Shown one piece after another: positions 44,907 to 54,631 of a stretch of DNA of 64,000 bases; positions within the stretch are counted from its first letter, which is position 1, and each line of letters begins with the position of its first letter. The stretch covers positions 496,001 to 560,000 of the forward strand of contig NZ_JAFFQE010000001.1 in the NCBI RefSeq assembly GCF_016919005.1, read 5' to 3'. Position numbers and translations under genes: made by a program. Origin of the DNA: Desulfopila inferna (GTDB lineage Bacteria > Desulfobacterota > Desulfobulbia > Desulfobulbales > Desulfocapsaceae). The notes beneath the pieces are model-generated. The model saw nothing but the letters and a program-made list of their open reading frames with translations. It did not search any database and had not been told where the DNA came from.

Positions 44907-47630
44907 TTATCTGAAAACAGAATTTTCGGCATATTCTCCCATTTCACTGATCGGTAAAGCCTTGCTGAGATTTATGCTGAGTTCGCACGTACCCTCTTCG
45001 AGATTATTCTTTATCTGAAAATTACATCGTTTCCCCAGATTCAACATTTGACGGTTCTCTCTCAAGACCGTTCCCCATATAGTTTGAATTCCATACTGCC
45101 GCGCGATATCGATCAGATTGAGCAGGAGTTGCGCTCCGATCCCCTGTCCCTGCCAGGGATCCCCGACAATAACCGAAAATTCAGCATTGGAAATATCCGG
45201 ATCGGCGATAATCCTCGCCACTCCCAGCATCTTTTCAGGAGAAGCGGAGGTATCAATGGCGACCAGGGCTATATGGCGGTCGTAGTCTATTTGGGTCAGT
45301 GTCGCCAGCATCTCCGGAGACAGTTCCTTAATGGAGGAAAAAAATCGAAAATAGACGCTGGTGGGTGAAAGGGTTTGAAAGAGGATTTGAAAGAGATCGG
45401 CATCCTCTGGCCGGATCGGACGGATTAGCAGATGCAGCCCGCTTCTGGTAGTGGTCCATAATTCATATTGTGCCGGATAGGGACTGATCACCAGATGCAT
45501 GGGCGCAGGTTTCAGCGATGGCTGCAGACGGATTCTGGCATCCAGAGCCAGCAATTTTCCATCTTTCACTATCACGGGATTAATATCCAGTTCGGCAACT
45601 TCGGGTATATCTACCACCAGCTGTGCAATACTTTGGATTATTATTTCCAGAGCTTCCATATCAACCGGCATGAGATTTCTGTAGCCTCTCAGCAGCCTGG
45701 CTACTTTGGTCTCTTCAATAAGTCGTTTTATTAAACGACGATTCAGAGGGGGCAGGGCCAGAGCCCGGTCACAAATTACCTCGGTAAAGATGCCGCCCGT
45801 GCCAAAGACCACCACAGGACCGAAAGCCTCATCACGCTTTGCTCCGATAAGAAGCTCAAGATCCGGGTTCTCGATATATCGCTGAACCGAGACCCCTTCG
45901 AGTCGAGCATGCGGAGCATATTTCCCGGCAGAAGTAAGCATTGCATGATAGGCGGAGCGAGCCTGTTCTTCATCGTGAATATTTAACTGCACCCCTTTGA
46001 CATCTGTTTTATGCGGTATGTCCGGTGAGAGTATTTTAAGCACCACCGGCCAGCCGATCTTTTGTGCCGCTGTAACTGCCGACTCCGCAGAATCCGCGCT
46101 GATAATCGTATTAAAGGGAATGTTGTACGCCTCTAAAATATCTCTTGCCTTTGCTTCTTCCAAAAATCCCTCCGTAGACAAATCGGTGGTCTGTACAATT
46201 TTGCGTACCTCTTGGAGGTGGCACTCAAAAGGCTGTTCGAACCGCGAAGGAATCTCCCTGAGCATTTGCACATTGCGGGAATGCTGCACCATATAGCTGA
46301 AGGCGTTGACCGCTCGCTCCGGTGTACTGTAGGTCGCCACCCCTGCGTCATTGAGCACCTGCACGGCGGATTCCACATCCCTCCCGCCCATCCAGACAGC
46401 GAAAACCGGTAGAGATCCTCCTTTAATCGAAGCAATTAGTTGGTTTGCCACCGCCAGTGGTTTGGTTATCGCCTGTGGTGCCAGAATAACCATGAGGCCG
46501 TGAACATTCCTGTCTCTCAGCAGAATATCAACGATCCGACCATATGTTTCTGCTGATGCATCCCCCAGAAGATCGACGGGATTACGCTTACTCCAGTGAC
46601 AGGAAAGAATTTGGCTGCAGGCTTCAATTGTTGTGCTACTCAATTCAGAGGGCTCAAGGCCGTATTTGGCGATGGCATCAACAGCCATGACTCCAGGTCC
46701 TCCACCATTAGTAACTATCGCCATTCCCGGGCCTGATGGTTTTGGATATTTGGCCATCAGCTCAGCACAGTCAAACAATTCTTCGATGGTACGGACCCGC
46801 ACCACGCCTGCGCGCTTGAAGGCCGCATCATAAATAGCATCCTCACCAGCCAGAGCACCGGTGTGCGAGGCCGCCGCCAACGCCCCTGCCTTGCTGCTGC
46901 CTGCCTTGAGCACAAAAATAGGTTTGACTCTCGAAATTGCCCGGGCTGCACTCATGAACTTGCGGATATTGGTCAATTGCTCGACATAGAGCAGTATGCT
47001 CTTCACCGATGGCTCTCTGCCGAGAAAATCTATCATATCGCCGAAATCCACATCGACCATCGAACCAATGCTGACGAAATGACTGAAACCGATTCCTTCC
47101 TTGAAGGAAAAATCAAGAATAGCCGTACAGACAGCGCCGCTTTGAGACACAAAAGCCAGATTTCCCTTTAGAGGCATGCCGGCAGCGAAGCTGGCGTTGA
47201 GATCGCAATGGGGAACCATCACTCCCAGGCAATTAGGGCCGATAACACGTATTCTTGCGGAAGAGGCTGCCGCTGCGATCTTTTTCTCAAGGGATGCGCC
47301 CGACTCTCCGGTCTCTTTTCCGCCCGCGGAAATCACAATCACAGTTTTCACCATAGCCGCACTACACTGCGCAATGATCAGAGGAACCTGCTCTATCGGC
47401 ACCGCTATGAGAGCAAGATCCACAGGCTCACGCAGGTTATCGATGGCTGGTATCACTGCTCGACCCATAATTTGCTGATATTTCGGATTTACCGGAAAGA
47501 GATTCCCCTTATAGCCGCCCTCGATAAGATTCTTCATTAAGGCCATGCCTATTCGTCCAGGTTGATCACTGGCACCGATAACAGCAACGGAAGACGGGTG
47601 AAACAGTCTGTCAAGATTGTAAATGCTCAT
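44907..47630 (-). CDS. ADP-forming acyl-CoA synthetase fused to GNAT acetyltransferase
   Basis: The 907-residue protein has a CoA-binding domain at about 8-130 ('SVAVIGASDQPGRIGMALM'), and succinyl-CoA-ligase-like domains to about 460 with the phospho-His motif 'SHTGALAGED'. An ATP-grasp domain follows at about 485-705, and a C-terminal GNAT domain at about 735-890 with acetyl-CoA loop 'WQGQGIGAQLLLNL'. This is the Pat/acyl-CoA synthetase-GNAT architecture. The synthetase half either makes acetate plus ATP or serves as a sensor, and the GNAT half acetylates lysines, often on acyl-CoA synthetases. AGGAG lies before the ATG. It is single on its strand, preceded by a decayed gene. Confidence 0.93.
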   Translation of the reverse strand: MSIYNLDRLFHPSSVAVIGASDQPGRIGMALMKNLIEGGYKGNLFPVNPKYQQIMGRAVIPAIDNLREPVDLALIAVPIEQVPLIIAQCSAAMVKTVIVISAGGKETGESGASLEKKIAAAASSARIRVIGPNCLGVMVPHCDLNASFAAGMPLKGNLAFVSQSGAVCTAILDFSFKEGIGFSHFVSIGSMVDVDFGDMIDFLGREPSVKSILLYVEQLTNIRKFMSAARAISRVKPIFVLKAGSSKAGALAAASHTGALAGEDAIYDAAFKRAGVVRVRTIEELFDCAELMAKYPKPSGPGMAIVTNGGGPGVMAVDAIAKYGLEPSELSSTTIEACSQILSCHWSKRNPVDLLGDASAETYGRIVDILLRDRNVHGLMVILAPQAITKPLAVANQLIASIKGGSLPVFAVWMGGRDVESAVQVLNDAGVATYSTPERAVNAFSYMVQHSRNVQMLREIPSRFEQPFECHLQEVRKIVQTTDLSTEGFLEEAKARDILEAYNIPFNTIISADSAESAVTAAQKIGWPVVLKILSPDIPHKTDVKGVQLNIHDEEQARSAYHAMLTSAGKYAPHARLEGVSVQRYIENPDLELLIGAKRDEAFGPVVVFGTGGIFTEVICDRALALPPLNRRLIKRLIEETKVARLLRGYRNLMPVDMEALEIIIQSIAQLVVDIPEVAELDINPVIVKDGKLLALDARIRLQPSLKPAPMHLVISPYPAQYELWTTTRSGLHLLIRPIRPEDADLFQILFQTLSPTSVYFRFFSSIKELSPEMLATLTQIDYDRHIALVAIDTSASPEKMLGVARIIADPDISNAEFSVIVGDPWQGQGIGAQLLLNLIDIARQYGIQTIWGTVLRENRQMLNLGKRCNFQIKNNLEEGTCELSINLSKALPISEMGEYAENSVFR

Positions 47631-47678
47631 AAATCTGCTCCTGTTAACTCCATTTCAATAATTAAATAGAATTGGTTT

Positions 47679-48000
47679 TTACTGAGTATCAAACAGCGTT
47701 GTTCTAATTTGAAAGCATTTACTGCAGAAAGCATTCCCGATGACCACTTTAGTTCGTTCTTCCGATACTGCAATTCCGGCATATTCCAGATATTGTCCAA
47801 GCGCCTGGAAATGTGTCTTCTCCTTGAAAGCAAAAAAATCTTTACATACTGTAAATCATCCTGACACAAAGCAATCTCGAATATTTCACGAGTGAGGCAG
47901 GTTAATGGGCGAGGCGTCTCGGGCGAAGCTGTAGTATCTAACGCTAGATTTTTATAACGCAGTACATGATCCCGCCAGGCTCTAAGGAAGGGTTACAAAG
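47679..48000 (-). pseudogene. Frameshifted small gene of unknown family
   Basis: Reading the minus strand from about 48000, one frame gives 'AWRDHVLRYKNLALDTTA' and 'CLTREIFEIALCQDDLQYVK'. After a shift at the seven-A run near 47831-47838 another frame gives 'FKEKTHFQALGQYLEYAGIA' and 'IGNAFCSKCFQIRTTL', ending in TAA at 47679. Both parts have protein-like composition and join smoothly, but no start codon is found and a TAA precedes the first part. The C-x2-C near the end suggests a small zinc-binding protein. Either the gene has decayed or a homopolymer error splits it. Confidence 0.45.
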
Positions 48001-48163
48001 CTTTTTTACTAACTGTTACCGTAAGTACCAATACATGTATCTTAAAATAACCATTTCATAAATTGTTCGGGAGACAAACTGTCACAATTCCGGCAAAGTT
48101 GTTGACATTTAAATATCATTACAGCAATGTAGAAAAAAATTCTTTTCCACGAGAGGAGGAAAT

Positions 48164-49066
48164 TTGTCTATTACTCTCCTGATTGTCGGTCTTGCCATCA
48201 TTTTTCATTTCGGTGCGGCTGTGATCGCGGTTCGCCTGATTACGATCACAGGCCATAAAATTGCCTGGCTTTTCGTCACTGCTTCTATCATTATCCAGCT
48301 CTTTCGAAGAGTGCTACACTGGTGGCATGAACTTTCCATGCCGGCGACCGGGTACTCGAATTTGTATGATATAATGGGGTTAAGTATCTCTGTTTCCATG
48401 TTTGTCGGTTTGGCCTTGATTGCACCCCTTTTCCGATCTATTCGCCAATCAGAAGAGGCGATGAAAGCTGCGATGGTCAAAGCCGAAGAGGAAAAGGCCA
48501 AAACGGAATCAATCATTGCCGCAATTGGTGACGGCGTCAGCATCCAGGATCGTGATCTCAGAATCATCTACCAGAATACCACCCATATTTCATATTTTGG
48601 CGCTCATCAAGGAGAGCTCTGTTATCAAGCATATCAGCATGTTGATGTTCCATGCGGGTCATGCCCGGTGTTGAGCTCTTTTCAGGAAGGAAGAATCCAC
48701 ACACCGGAAATGATTTTCCCGGGTAAAAATGGCCCATCATATTTCGAGATCACTACTTCTCCACTGAAGGATGCCGACGGGGAAATCATCGCAGGTATTC
48801 AAGTGGTCCGCAACATAAACCGAAGGAAAAAACTGGAGAGGGAAAAGGAGAGTCTTATTCATGAACTTCAGAAAGCCTTGGAAAACGTCAGGACTCTACA
48901 CGGTTTGCTTCCAATTTGTGCCTCCTGTAAGGATATCCGCGACGACCAGGGATACTGGGAAAAGCTTGAAGAGTATATCGAAAATCGTGCCGAAGTAACA
49001 TTCAGTCATGGCCTCTGCCCTAAATGTGCAAAGAGGCTCTATCCAGAGGTGTTCAAAGATAATTGA
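48164..49066 (+). CDS. Membrane PAS protein with C-terminal Cys4 module
   Basis: The 300-residue protein starts at TTG behind a strong GAGGAGGAAA. It has three membrane helices (about 3-25, 30-50, 65-90), a coiled linker and a PAS domain (about 110-225). The PAS domain has extra Cys in 'DVPCGSCPVLSSF'. The tail has C252-x2-C255 and C285-x2-C288 (LPICASCK ... LCPKCAKRLYP). The tail matches that of the tandem-PAS protein at 5975. There is no kinase or cyclase domain. It is probably a sensor that signals by protein contact, with the Cys4 tail as the interaction or metal-binding element. Confidence 0.83.
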   Translation: MSITLLIVGLAIIFHFGAAVIAVRLITITGHKIAWLFVTASIIIQLFRRVLHWWHELSMPATGYSNLYDIMGLSISVSMFVGLALIAPLFRSIRQSEEAMKAAMVKAEEEKAKTESIIAAIGDGVSIQDRDLRIIYQNTTHISYFGAHQGELCYQAYQHVDVPCGSCPVLSSFQEGRIHTPEMIFPGKNGPSYFEITTSPLKDADGEIIAGIQVVRNINRRKKLEREKESLIHELQKALENVRTLHGLLPICASCKDIRDDQGYWEKLEEYIENRAEVTFSHGLCPKCAKRLYPEVFKDN

Positions 49067-49370
49067 CCACCAGCCTCTTTCTATATCGAAACAACCGACG
49101 GATTTCTCAACTAGTGTAAAAATCATTGACACCGCAGTTTTAAAAGAATGCGTTCATCCGGCGCATAATTATCAAACTCTCTGCAACGTTTACTGAAGAT
49201 CGCTCACCACAATCTTAATCATCGACTCGGAAAAATATAAATTAACAAGTTATTATTATTGTCTTAAATCCACACAACTGGGTGAAACGATACTTCTCCA
49301 CGTTTGTCGAAAGAAGCACATTTCTATCGACAAAACCCATTAGCACCATTTCCTCACAAAAGTGTTGCTC
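49067..49370. other. Control region upstream of nhaA
   Basis: About 300 AT-rich bases without a gene. A perfect 8-bp inverted repeat (49303-49310, 49327-49334) lies about 40-70 bases upstream of the -24/-12 promoter at 49371. Confidence 0.5.
49303..49334. promoter_or_regulatory. Inverted repeat, candidate activator site
   Basis: TTTGTCGA and TCGACAAA, separated by 16 bases, form a perfect inverted repeat just upstream of the nhaA -24/-12 promoter. Confidence 0.45.
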
Positions 49371-49385
49371 TGGCACAATCCATGC
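49371..49385 (+). promoter_or_regulatory. Sigma-54 promoter for nhaA
   Basis: TGGCAC-AATCC-ATGCTT has a perfect -24 box and correctly spaced GC, 109 bases before the nhaA ATG. Confidence 0.7.
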
Positions 49386-49493
49386 TTAAAAAGAAACTTG
49401 CGGAAAGATAAATAACTGCAACAAGCAAAGCGGTTGCGAACTCTTCAAGCGGATAATCGCCCAGGCATAAAACTACACTAACAGGTTTTCATA

Positions 49494-50900
49494 ATGAGGC
49501 AGAGAGTTATAATGCAAGGAGATGCTCCCGCACGCAAAGAGGAGCGGAAAGAATCGATATCTATCACATTGGAACCCTTCTCCAGGTTTTTCCGCCTTGA
49601 ATCGAACAGCGGCATACTGTTGCTTGCCTGTACGTTGATCGCCCTATGCTGGGCCAACTCCCCCTGGGCGCAGAGCTACTTTGCGCTACGTCAGACAGTT
49701 TTTTCCCTGCATCTTGGTGACATTTCTCTGGCACAGCCTATCATTCTCTGGATTAACGATGGCATAATGGCGATTTTTTTCTTTGTTGTCGGTCTTGAGA
49801 TCAAGCGGGAGGTATTGGTGGGTGCCCTTTCCAAACCGGGACAGGCCATTCTCCCTATCGCCTCTGCTTTCGGGGGCATGCTGTTACCGGCCGGGATTTT
49901 CTGGATTTTCAATGCTGGGACTGAATCTGTGCACGGCTGGGGTATTCCCATGGCCACTGACATCGCCTTTGCCCTGGCCGTTTTGACCCTGTTAGGGGAT
50001 CGGGTACCCGCCTGGATAAAGGTTTTTCTCACCGCCACGGCCATCGCTGACGACATAGGCGCCATCCTGGTCATCGCCCTTTTCTACTCCCACGGGTTTT
50101 CTGCCATTTGGCTGGCTGCAGGTCTAGGGTTCTGGCTGATGATGTGGGGCGCCAACCTGCTCTCCTTCCGGCACCCACTGGTCTATGCAATTGTTGGTTC
50201 CCTCATGTGGGCAGCTTTTCTCAAGTCCGGCATACATTCCACCTTCGCCGGAGTCTTGGCCGCCATGGCCATACCTTCCCGCTCACATACGAGACCCGAC
50301 GAGTTTCTCACCAAAGGGAAACACCTGCTGCAGCGATTTGGGATGTGCTCTGTCGACGGGGCCAGCAACTCCCTCGGTAACAGGGAACAGTATGCTGTCC
50401 TGGTGGGACTGAAATCCGCCTGCTGTAAGGTAGAAACTCCTCTCCAGTACTTCCAGCATACTCTTCATCCCTGGGTGTCCTACATCATTATACCGCTCTT
50501 TGCCCTGACCAACGCCGGTGTCGACCTTTCCGGCATCGAACTGTCAAGCTTGATGCATCCGGTGGTGTTCGGCATCGGAGCCGGACTCCTCCTCGGCAAA
50601 CAGGCAGGTATTTTTCTCACCGCCTGGGTCATGATCGGCTCTGGCCTGGCATCCAAACCGTCAGATGTGGAATGGCAACATATTTATGGAGCCGCCTGGC
50701 TGGGAGGGATTGGCTTTACCATGTCCATTTTCATCGCCACCCTGGCCTTTTCCTCGGAAGAACTTCTCGCTTTGGCTAAACTGGGTGTTTTAAGCTCCTC
50801 GCTGATTGCCGGTTTGATCGGCTGGCTCGTTCTACGCTTTACTGTCCCACAACGAATCAAAGAACAACCTGTACAACTGCTAAGCGATAACCTGAATTGA
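49494..50900 (+). CDS. nhaA: Na+/H+ antiporter NhaA
   Basis: The 468-residue protein carries the NhaA hallmarks: 'FFFVVGLEIKREVLVGAL' and the ion-binding Asp pair in 'TAIADDIGAILVIALFYS', with about 12 membrane helices. It exchanges sodium for protons and would sustain the sodium gradient used by carriers such as the DASS protein. Two ATGs are possible (49494 and 49512); AGAGAG precedes the second, so the N-terminus may be six residues shorter. An insertion rich in Cys ('GMCSVDGASNSLGNREQY', 'KSACCKVE') is present after helix VIII, as in some anaerobe NhaA proteins. Confidence 0.94.
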   Translation: MRQRVIMQGDAPARKEERKESISITLEPFSRFFRLESNSGILLLACTLIALCWANSPWAQSYFALRQTVFSLHLGDISLAQPIILWINDGIMAIFFFVVGLEIKREVLVGALSKPGQAILPIASAFGGMLLPAGIFWIFNAGTESVHGWGIPMATDIAFALAVLTLLGDRVPAWIKVFLTATAIADDIGAILVIALFYSHGFSAIWLAAGLGFWLMMWGANLLSFRHPLVYAIVGSLMWAAFLKSGIHSTFAGVLAAMAIPSRSHTRPDEFLTKGKHLLQRFGMCSVDGASNSLGNREQYAVLVGLKSACCKVETPLQYFQHTLHPWVSYIIIPLFALTNAGVDLSGIELSSLMHPVVFGIGAGLLLGKQAGIFLTAWVMIGSGLASKPSDVEWQHIYGAAWLGGIGFTMSIFIATLAFSSEELLALAKLGVLSSSLIAGLIGWLVLRFTVPQRIKEQPVQLLSDNLN

Positions 50901-51023
50901 GAAGCGAACTATCGATTTCCAGGAAGTACCTGATATGGTGGTAACAGGAGAATGCCTGAATCTTTTTTTCGATGGTGGTTTAGAACCGACATTCCTGTCT
51001 ATTTGCGGACTCGAAGCTATGCC

Positions 51024-51038
51024 TGGCATGATTCATGC
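51024..51038 (+). promoter_or_regulatory. Sigma-54 promoter for the polyferredoxin fusion gene
   Basis: TGGCAT-GATTC-ATGCTT matches the -24/-12 consensus with the correct interval, 141 bases before the ATG at 51179. An imperfect hairpin (TTATCC...GGATAA near 51098-51124) lies in the leader. Confidence 0.65.
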
Positions 51039-51178
51039 TTAGTCACTTGCATATTGTTCTCTTGTCTTTTCGCAGGAAAATAATCTGTTTAAATTTCTTA
51101 TCCAGCCTAGCTGGGTTAGGATAATTGATAGCTGGGAACACAGGTGAGCTGGAATGAATACTACCTTTTTGATCAGCC

Positions 51179-53818
51179 ATGACAAAACCAATGCTCGAAC
51201 AGGACGTGATCCGGCAATGTCTTTCCCATTCCTCCCTTTTCAAGGGCATAGATGAAAGGGCATTGCAGCCGATACTCGACTCCGCCCGCCACCTCGCCAT
51301 CGATCAGGGCCGGTATGTCTTTCGTCAAGGCGAAAACGCCGAAGGATTTTATATGGTCATCGGCGGTGAAGCCGAACTGACCGTGGATCTGGAAAACGGT
51401 GAGCCATTGATAGTCGGCCGTATCGGGACGGGTGGTCATTTCGGCGAGACCTCCCTGCTGACCCACAGCCGCCACCACTCCGTCAACGCCAGAGCTTTAA
51501 CCGATCTAAGCCTCGCATATTTTGACAAGGAAGTCTTCCATTCGTTGTTTCTGACCAATACCGCCATCGGACAGCAGCTTTGTGGCTCCCTTGCCCATCG
51601 TCTGCGTCTCTCCTTCCGTGATCACGCCGGCTTGGCGGTCTCACTCCGCAAGAGCCCAATGGGGTTCGGTCACAACCTTGATCCGACCTTTTTCGCCCCC
51701 TCCCCGTCCGAACCGGATGGACGAAAAGGCACCGTCAATGAACATCGGCTCCGCCTACCTGAATCAACCCTGTCGCGCCAGATAGTGAATGCTGTCAGGC
51801 GCTTTGGCGACAACCTTGAACCGGTGCTGCTGACAGGAGAAACTGGAACCGGGCGAAGAATGATTGCCCATGAAATTCACCGCGCCAGCGCCTGCAAAGC
51901 CGGTCCTTATATCGAGATGGATATCCGTGACATCGATCCGATGAAGCTCGAAGGAGAACTGTATGGGTATGAACACGATAGTCCGGCATTCACCCAGATA
52001 GCTCAGCTGGGAATTTTCGAGCGATTGCAAGGGGGGACGGTGGTTATCTATAATGCCGAAAACCTTGAACCCGATTTTCAACGGCAGCTGGCGGCCACCC
52101 TGAGAAAAAAGACCTTTACCAGGATCGGCGGGGAAGCCTTAATGGCACTGCGCTCCAGGATTATCCTGATTTGTACCGATGCTCACCGCCGTCAGGAGGG
52201 TTCGAACCGGCTGCTCCCCGGCCTCTTTACCCTGGTGGCGAAACAGCATTTCCAAGCGGCCCCCCTGCGCATGCACCGTCGCGATATCCCCCGGCTGGTC
52301 CACTATTATCTTAAACGTTACAATCGTCAATACGGCAGGCACATCACCCAGGTCGACGACCGCACCCTGGGAATGTTCATGAATTACGACTGGCCGGGCA
52401 ATCTTACCGAAATGTCCAGTGTCATCCAGCGAGCCGTGATTCTCGACAGGAACAATGAGCCACTGACCGACCGGATGCTCCTGGGAGTACCGCGGTCGGA
52501 AGGCAAGTGGGAATTCAATCTGCTGCGCCTGCTCCATATTCGACGGTTTATCACCAGCCGGTATTTTCCGGCATTGCCCAGGGCAATAGTGGGCATATTC
52601 TTTCTCGTAGTGCTGATGACCCTGTTCTTCGGCCCGGAGAGTGGTGAGAAAAATATCGGTCTGACCCTGAGTTGGGTAGTTGGCTGGCCTCTTCTCATTT
52701 TCGGTTTCTTCTTTTTTGCCCGAACCTGGTGCAGTGCCTGCGGACTGTCCTTTCCCGGCTGGCTGGCACAGCACGTGCTCAAACCGCAACGCCCCACCCC
52801 TCAATTGATTAAGTACGCCTCCGGCTGGATCATGACTATTCTCTGCATCCTTCTATTCTGGATCGAAATCGCCTGGGACGCCTATCAGTCGCCCCGGCTC
52901 ACCGCCGGTATCATTTTTGTCATCACCCTTGGGGCATTGTGCTGCAGCATGTTGTACAAACGGAGGGTCTGGTGCCGCTATCTCTGCCCGTTGGGGGCGA
53001 TCAACGCCCTGTTTTCCATGCCCTCGATCCTCGAACTCCGGTCAAACACCCATGTGTGCATGAATCGCTGCACCGATCACCTCTGCTATACCGGCGGCGA
53101 CGACAACGCAGGATGCCCGATGTTCCGCCATCCCTTTCTGGTGGATAACAACCGGGATTGCATCCTCTGCGGCCAATGCATAAAAAACTGCCGGCTCGAT
53201 TCTATCCACCTCAACCTCCGCCTTGCCCCCCAGGAGCTTTGGAATCAGCAGTCACCGCGCCTGGAAGACAGTGTTCTGGTGGTGAGTCTGGCGGCGATAT
53301 TTTTCCCCTTCACCATCCACCACAACTCTCCTGATGCTATAACAGGATGGCTGGCACTCCCCGACAGTCCCGCCCTTGCAGCCACAATCTTTTTTTTCGC
53401 CTGTATCCTCATATATCTCGGCGGCTATGCCTTTTTGTCGCGGATCATGGCACATGTCACCGCTAATACCACCAAGACCACTGCGTCCATCCTGGGATAT
53501 GGTATGATCCCGCTGGTTCTCGGAGCCTTCATGGCCGCCCACCTGGAAATCTTTGTCGCCGGACTGGGCCTGCTGGCTGAGAATGGCAGGTACCTCATGG
53601 GGATGAGCGGTACCTATCACCACGCCCGCATCATCAGTCACGATGCAACCACCATCTTACAGCTGATCACTATCAGCGGCGGACTTTTAGCCTCGCTCTA
53701 TGCCACAAAACGCATCATTATGCGTCTGCAGGGGACGCAGGAATATTCCCGGCAAACGTTCTGGCTCCCCGGTCTCCTGCTCTGCCTTTCTGCTGTTGCC
53801 TATCTCTATTTCTGCTGA
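51179..53818 (+). CDS. cNMP-binding / degenerate sigma-54 AAA+ / membrane polyferredoxin fusion
   Basis: The 879-residue protein joins three modules. Residues about 10-130 are a cyclic-nucleotide-binding domain ('GRYVFRQGENAEGFYMVIGG'). Residues about 195-440 are a sigma-54-activator AAA+ domain with Walker A GETGTGRR. The GAFTGA loop is replaced by 'HDSPAFTQI', and Walker B reads 'GTVVIYNAENL' without its acidic pair, so it should not hydrolyse ATP normally. Residues about 465-879 are a membrane Fe-S protein of the NapH/NosR/YccM type: 'TWCSACGLSFPGW' and 'CRYLCPLGAI', a ferredoxin motif C661-x2-C664-x2-C667-x3-C671 and about eight membrane helices. It may transmit a redox or nucleotide signal between cytoplasm and membrane electron transfer. 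No HTH domain is visible. Confidence 0.85.
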   Translation: MTKPMLEQDVIRQCLSHSSLFKGIDERALQPILDSARHLAIDQGRYVFRQGENAEGFYMVIGGEAELTVDLENGEPLIVGRIGTGGHFGETSLLTHSRHHSVNARALTDLSLAYFDKEVFHSLFLTNTAIGQQLCGSLAHRLRLSFRDHAGLAVSLRKSPMGFGHNLDPTFFAPSPSEPDGRKGTVNEHRLRLPESTLSRQIVNAVRRFGDNLEPVLLTGETGTGRRMIAHEIHRASACKAGPYIEMDIRDIDPMKLEGELYGYEHDSPAFTQIAQLGIFERLQGGTVVIYNAENLEPDFQRQLAATLRKKTFTRIGGEALMALRSRIILICTDAHRRQEGSNRLLPGLFTLVAKQHFQAAPLRMHRRDIPRLVHYYLKRYNRQYGRHITQVDDRTLGMFMNYDWPGNLTEMSSVIQRAVILDRNNEPLTDRMLLGVPRSEGKWEFNLLRLLHIRRFITSRYFPALPRAIVGIFFLVVLMTLFFGPESGEKNIGLTLSWVVGWPLLIFGFFFFARTWCSACGLSFPGWLAQHVLKPQRPTPQLIKYASGWIMTILCILLFWIEIAWDAYQSPRLTAGIIFVITLGALCCSMLYKRRVWCRYLCPLGAINALFSMPSILELRSNTHVCMNRCTDHLCYTGGDDNAGCPMFRHPFLVDNNRDCILCGQCIKNCRLDSIHLNLRLAPQELWNQQSPRLEDSVLVVSLAAIFFPFTIHHNSPDAITGWLALPDSPALAATIFFFACILIYLGGYAFLSRIMAHVTANTTKTTASILGYGMIPLVLGAFMAAHLEIFVAGLGLLAENGRYLMGMSGTYHHARIISHDATTILQLITISGGLLASLYATKRIIMRLQGTQEYSRQTFWLPGLLLCLSAVAYLYFC

Positions 53819-53947
53819 TTGAGCAAACGGCTAATGTGCTGAAGCGAGTTCCTCGGGATGTATATTGCGCAAGAACCCCCGCCGGATGCCCGCCGGCGCC
53901 TTTGTCTTTCCTGATTTCCCTGGCATACTTGTTGCGTAAGCTAATAG

Positions 53948-54521
53948 GAGAGCAGACGAGGGGCGATAGTGGTGAAATGCGCCGAATTGGTGGGCGAAAA
54001 AACCGGCCTCCAGTTCATCGACAGAGAAATCATAGAGTATATTGCAGGGAATGCGGAATTACGGCAATCCACGGTAGAGAATTTCGACGAACGACATCCC
54101 GGTGTCATGAGCAATATCGGAGCGCTGGCCTTTGGCGAGATCCTTCTCGATGGATGAATACCTGCGTCATCTCATTTCCACGGTCTACACCCTGGCCGAT
54201 GACGGTCCGACAATTTTCATCGGCCGGGGAACACACCTGATCCTGCCTCGGGAAAGGGTTCTTGCTATCCGGATCATCAGCTCAAGGAAACAACGCATTC
54301 GACGGACTGCAGAACTCTTAGAGATCAGCAGCGGTTCTGCGGAGAAAAAAATTGCAGCCGAAGATAGGGTGCAGACAGATTTCTTCAAGGCTAATTTCAG
54401 GAAAACCTCTGCCCCGCCGACGGAATTCGACCTGATAATCAATCGTGATTCTTTCTCACGAGCAACCTGGGCCGCCGATATCATTGTCGAGGCCTATAAA
54501 CTGAAATTCGGCGGCTGGTAG
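53948..54521 (+). pseudogene. Cytidylate-kinase-like gene, frameshifted and 5'-truncated
   Basis: The frame from 53948 reads 'VVKCAELVGEKTGLQFID' and 'REIIEYIAGNAELRQSTVEN', typical of the cytidylate-kinase-like family. It hits a stop at 54157. A second frame from about 54132 continues 'SMDEYLRHLISTVYTLADDG' and 'FIGRGTHLILPRERVLAIRI' to 54521. The shift lies near 54140-54150. Upstream, TAA and TAG stop the frame before a P-loop could be encoded. The family is related to the N-terminal domain of the receiver fusion at 24825. It is a decayed gene unless both defects are sequence errors. Confidence 0.75.
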
Positions 54522-54631
54522 GAGAAGCGATTCCTGCTCTGGAAAAGACACCGGGAGCAGAAGATTGCTAATCACTGGACAAGAAAGTATGCTGAAGTGA
54601 TCCTACATGACTGCTGGTGTAGTAGCAGGTT

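Noticed and set aside
47627-47869. Open frame of 80 codons overlapping the start of the acyl-CoA synthetase gene by four bases.
   Set aside because: It has a TTG start without a ribosome site. Protein-like sequence is found partly in another frame, so the frame is better explained as part of the frameshifted relic at 47679-48000.
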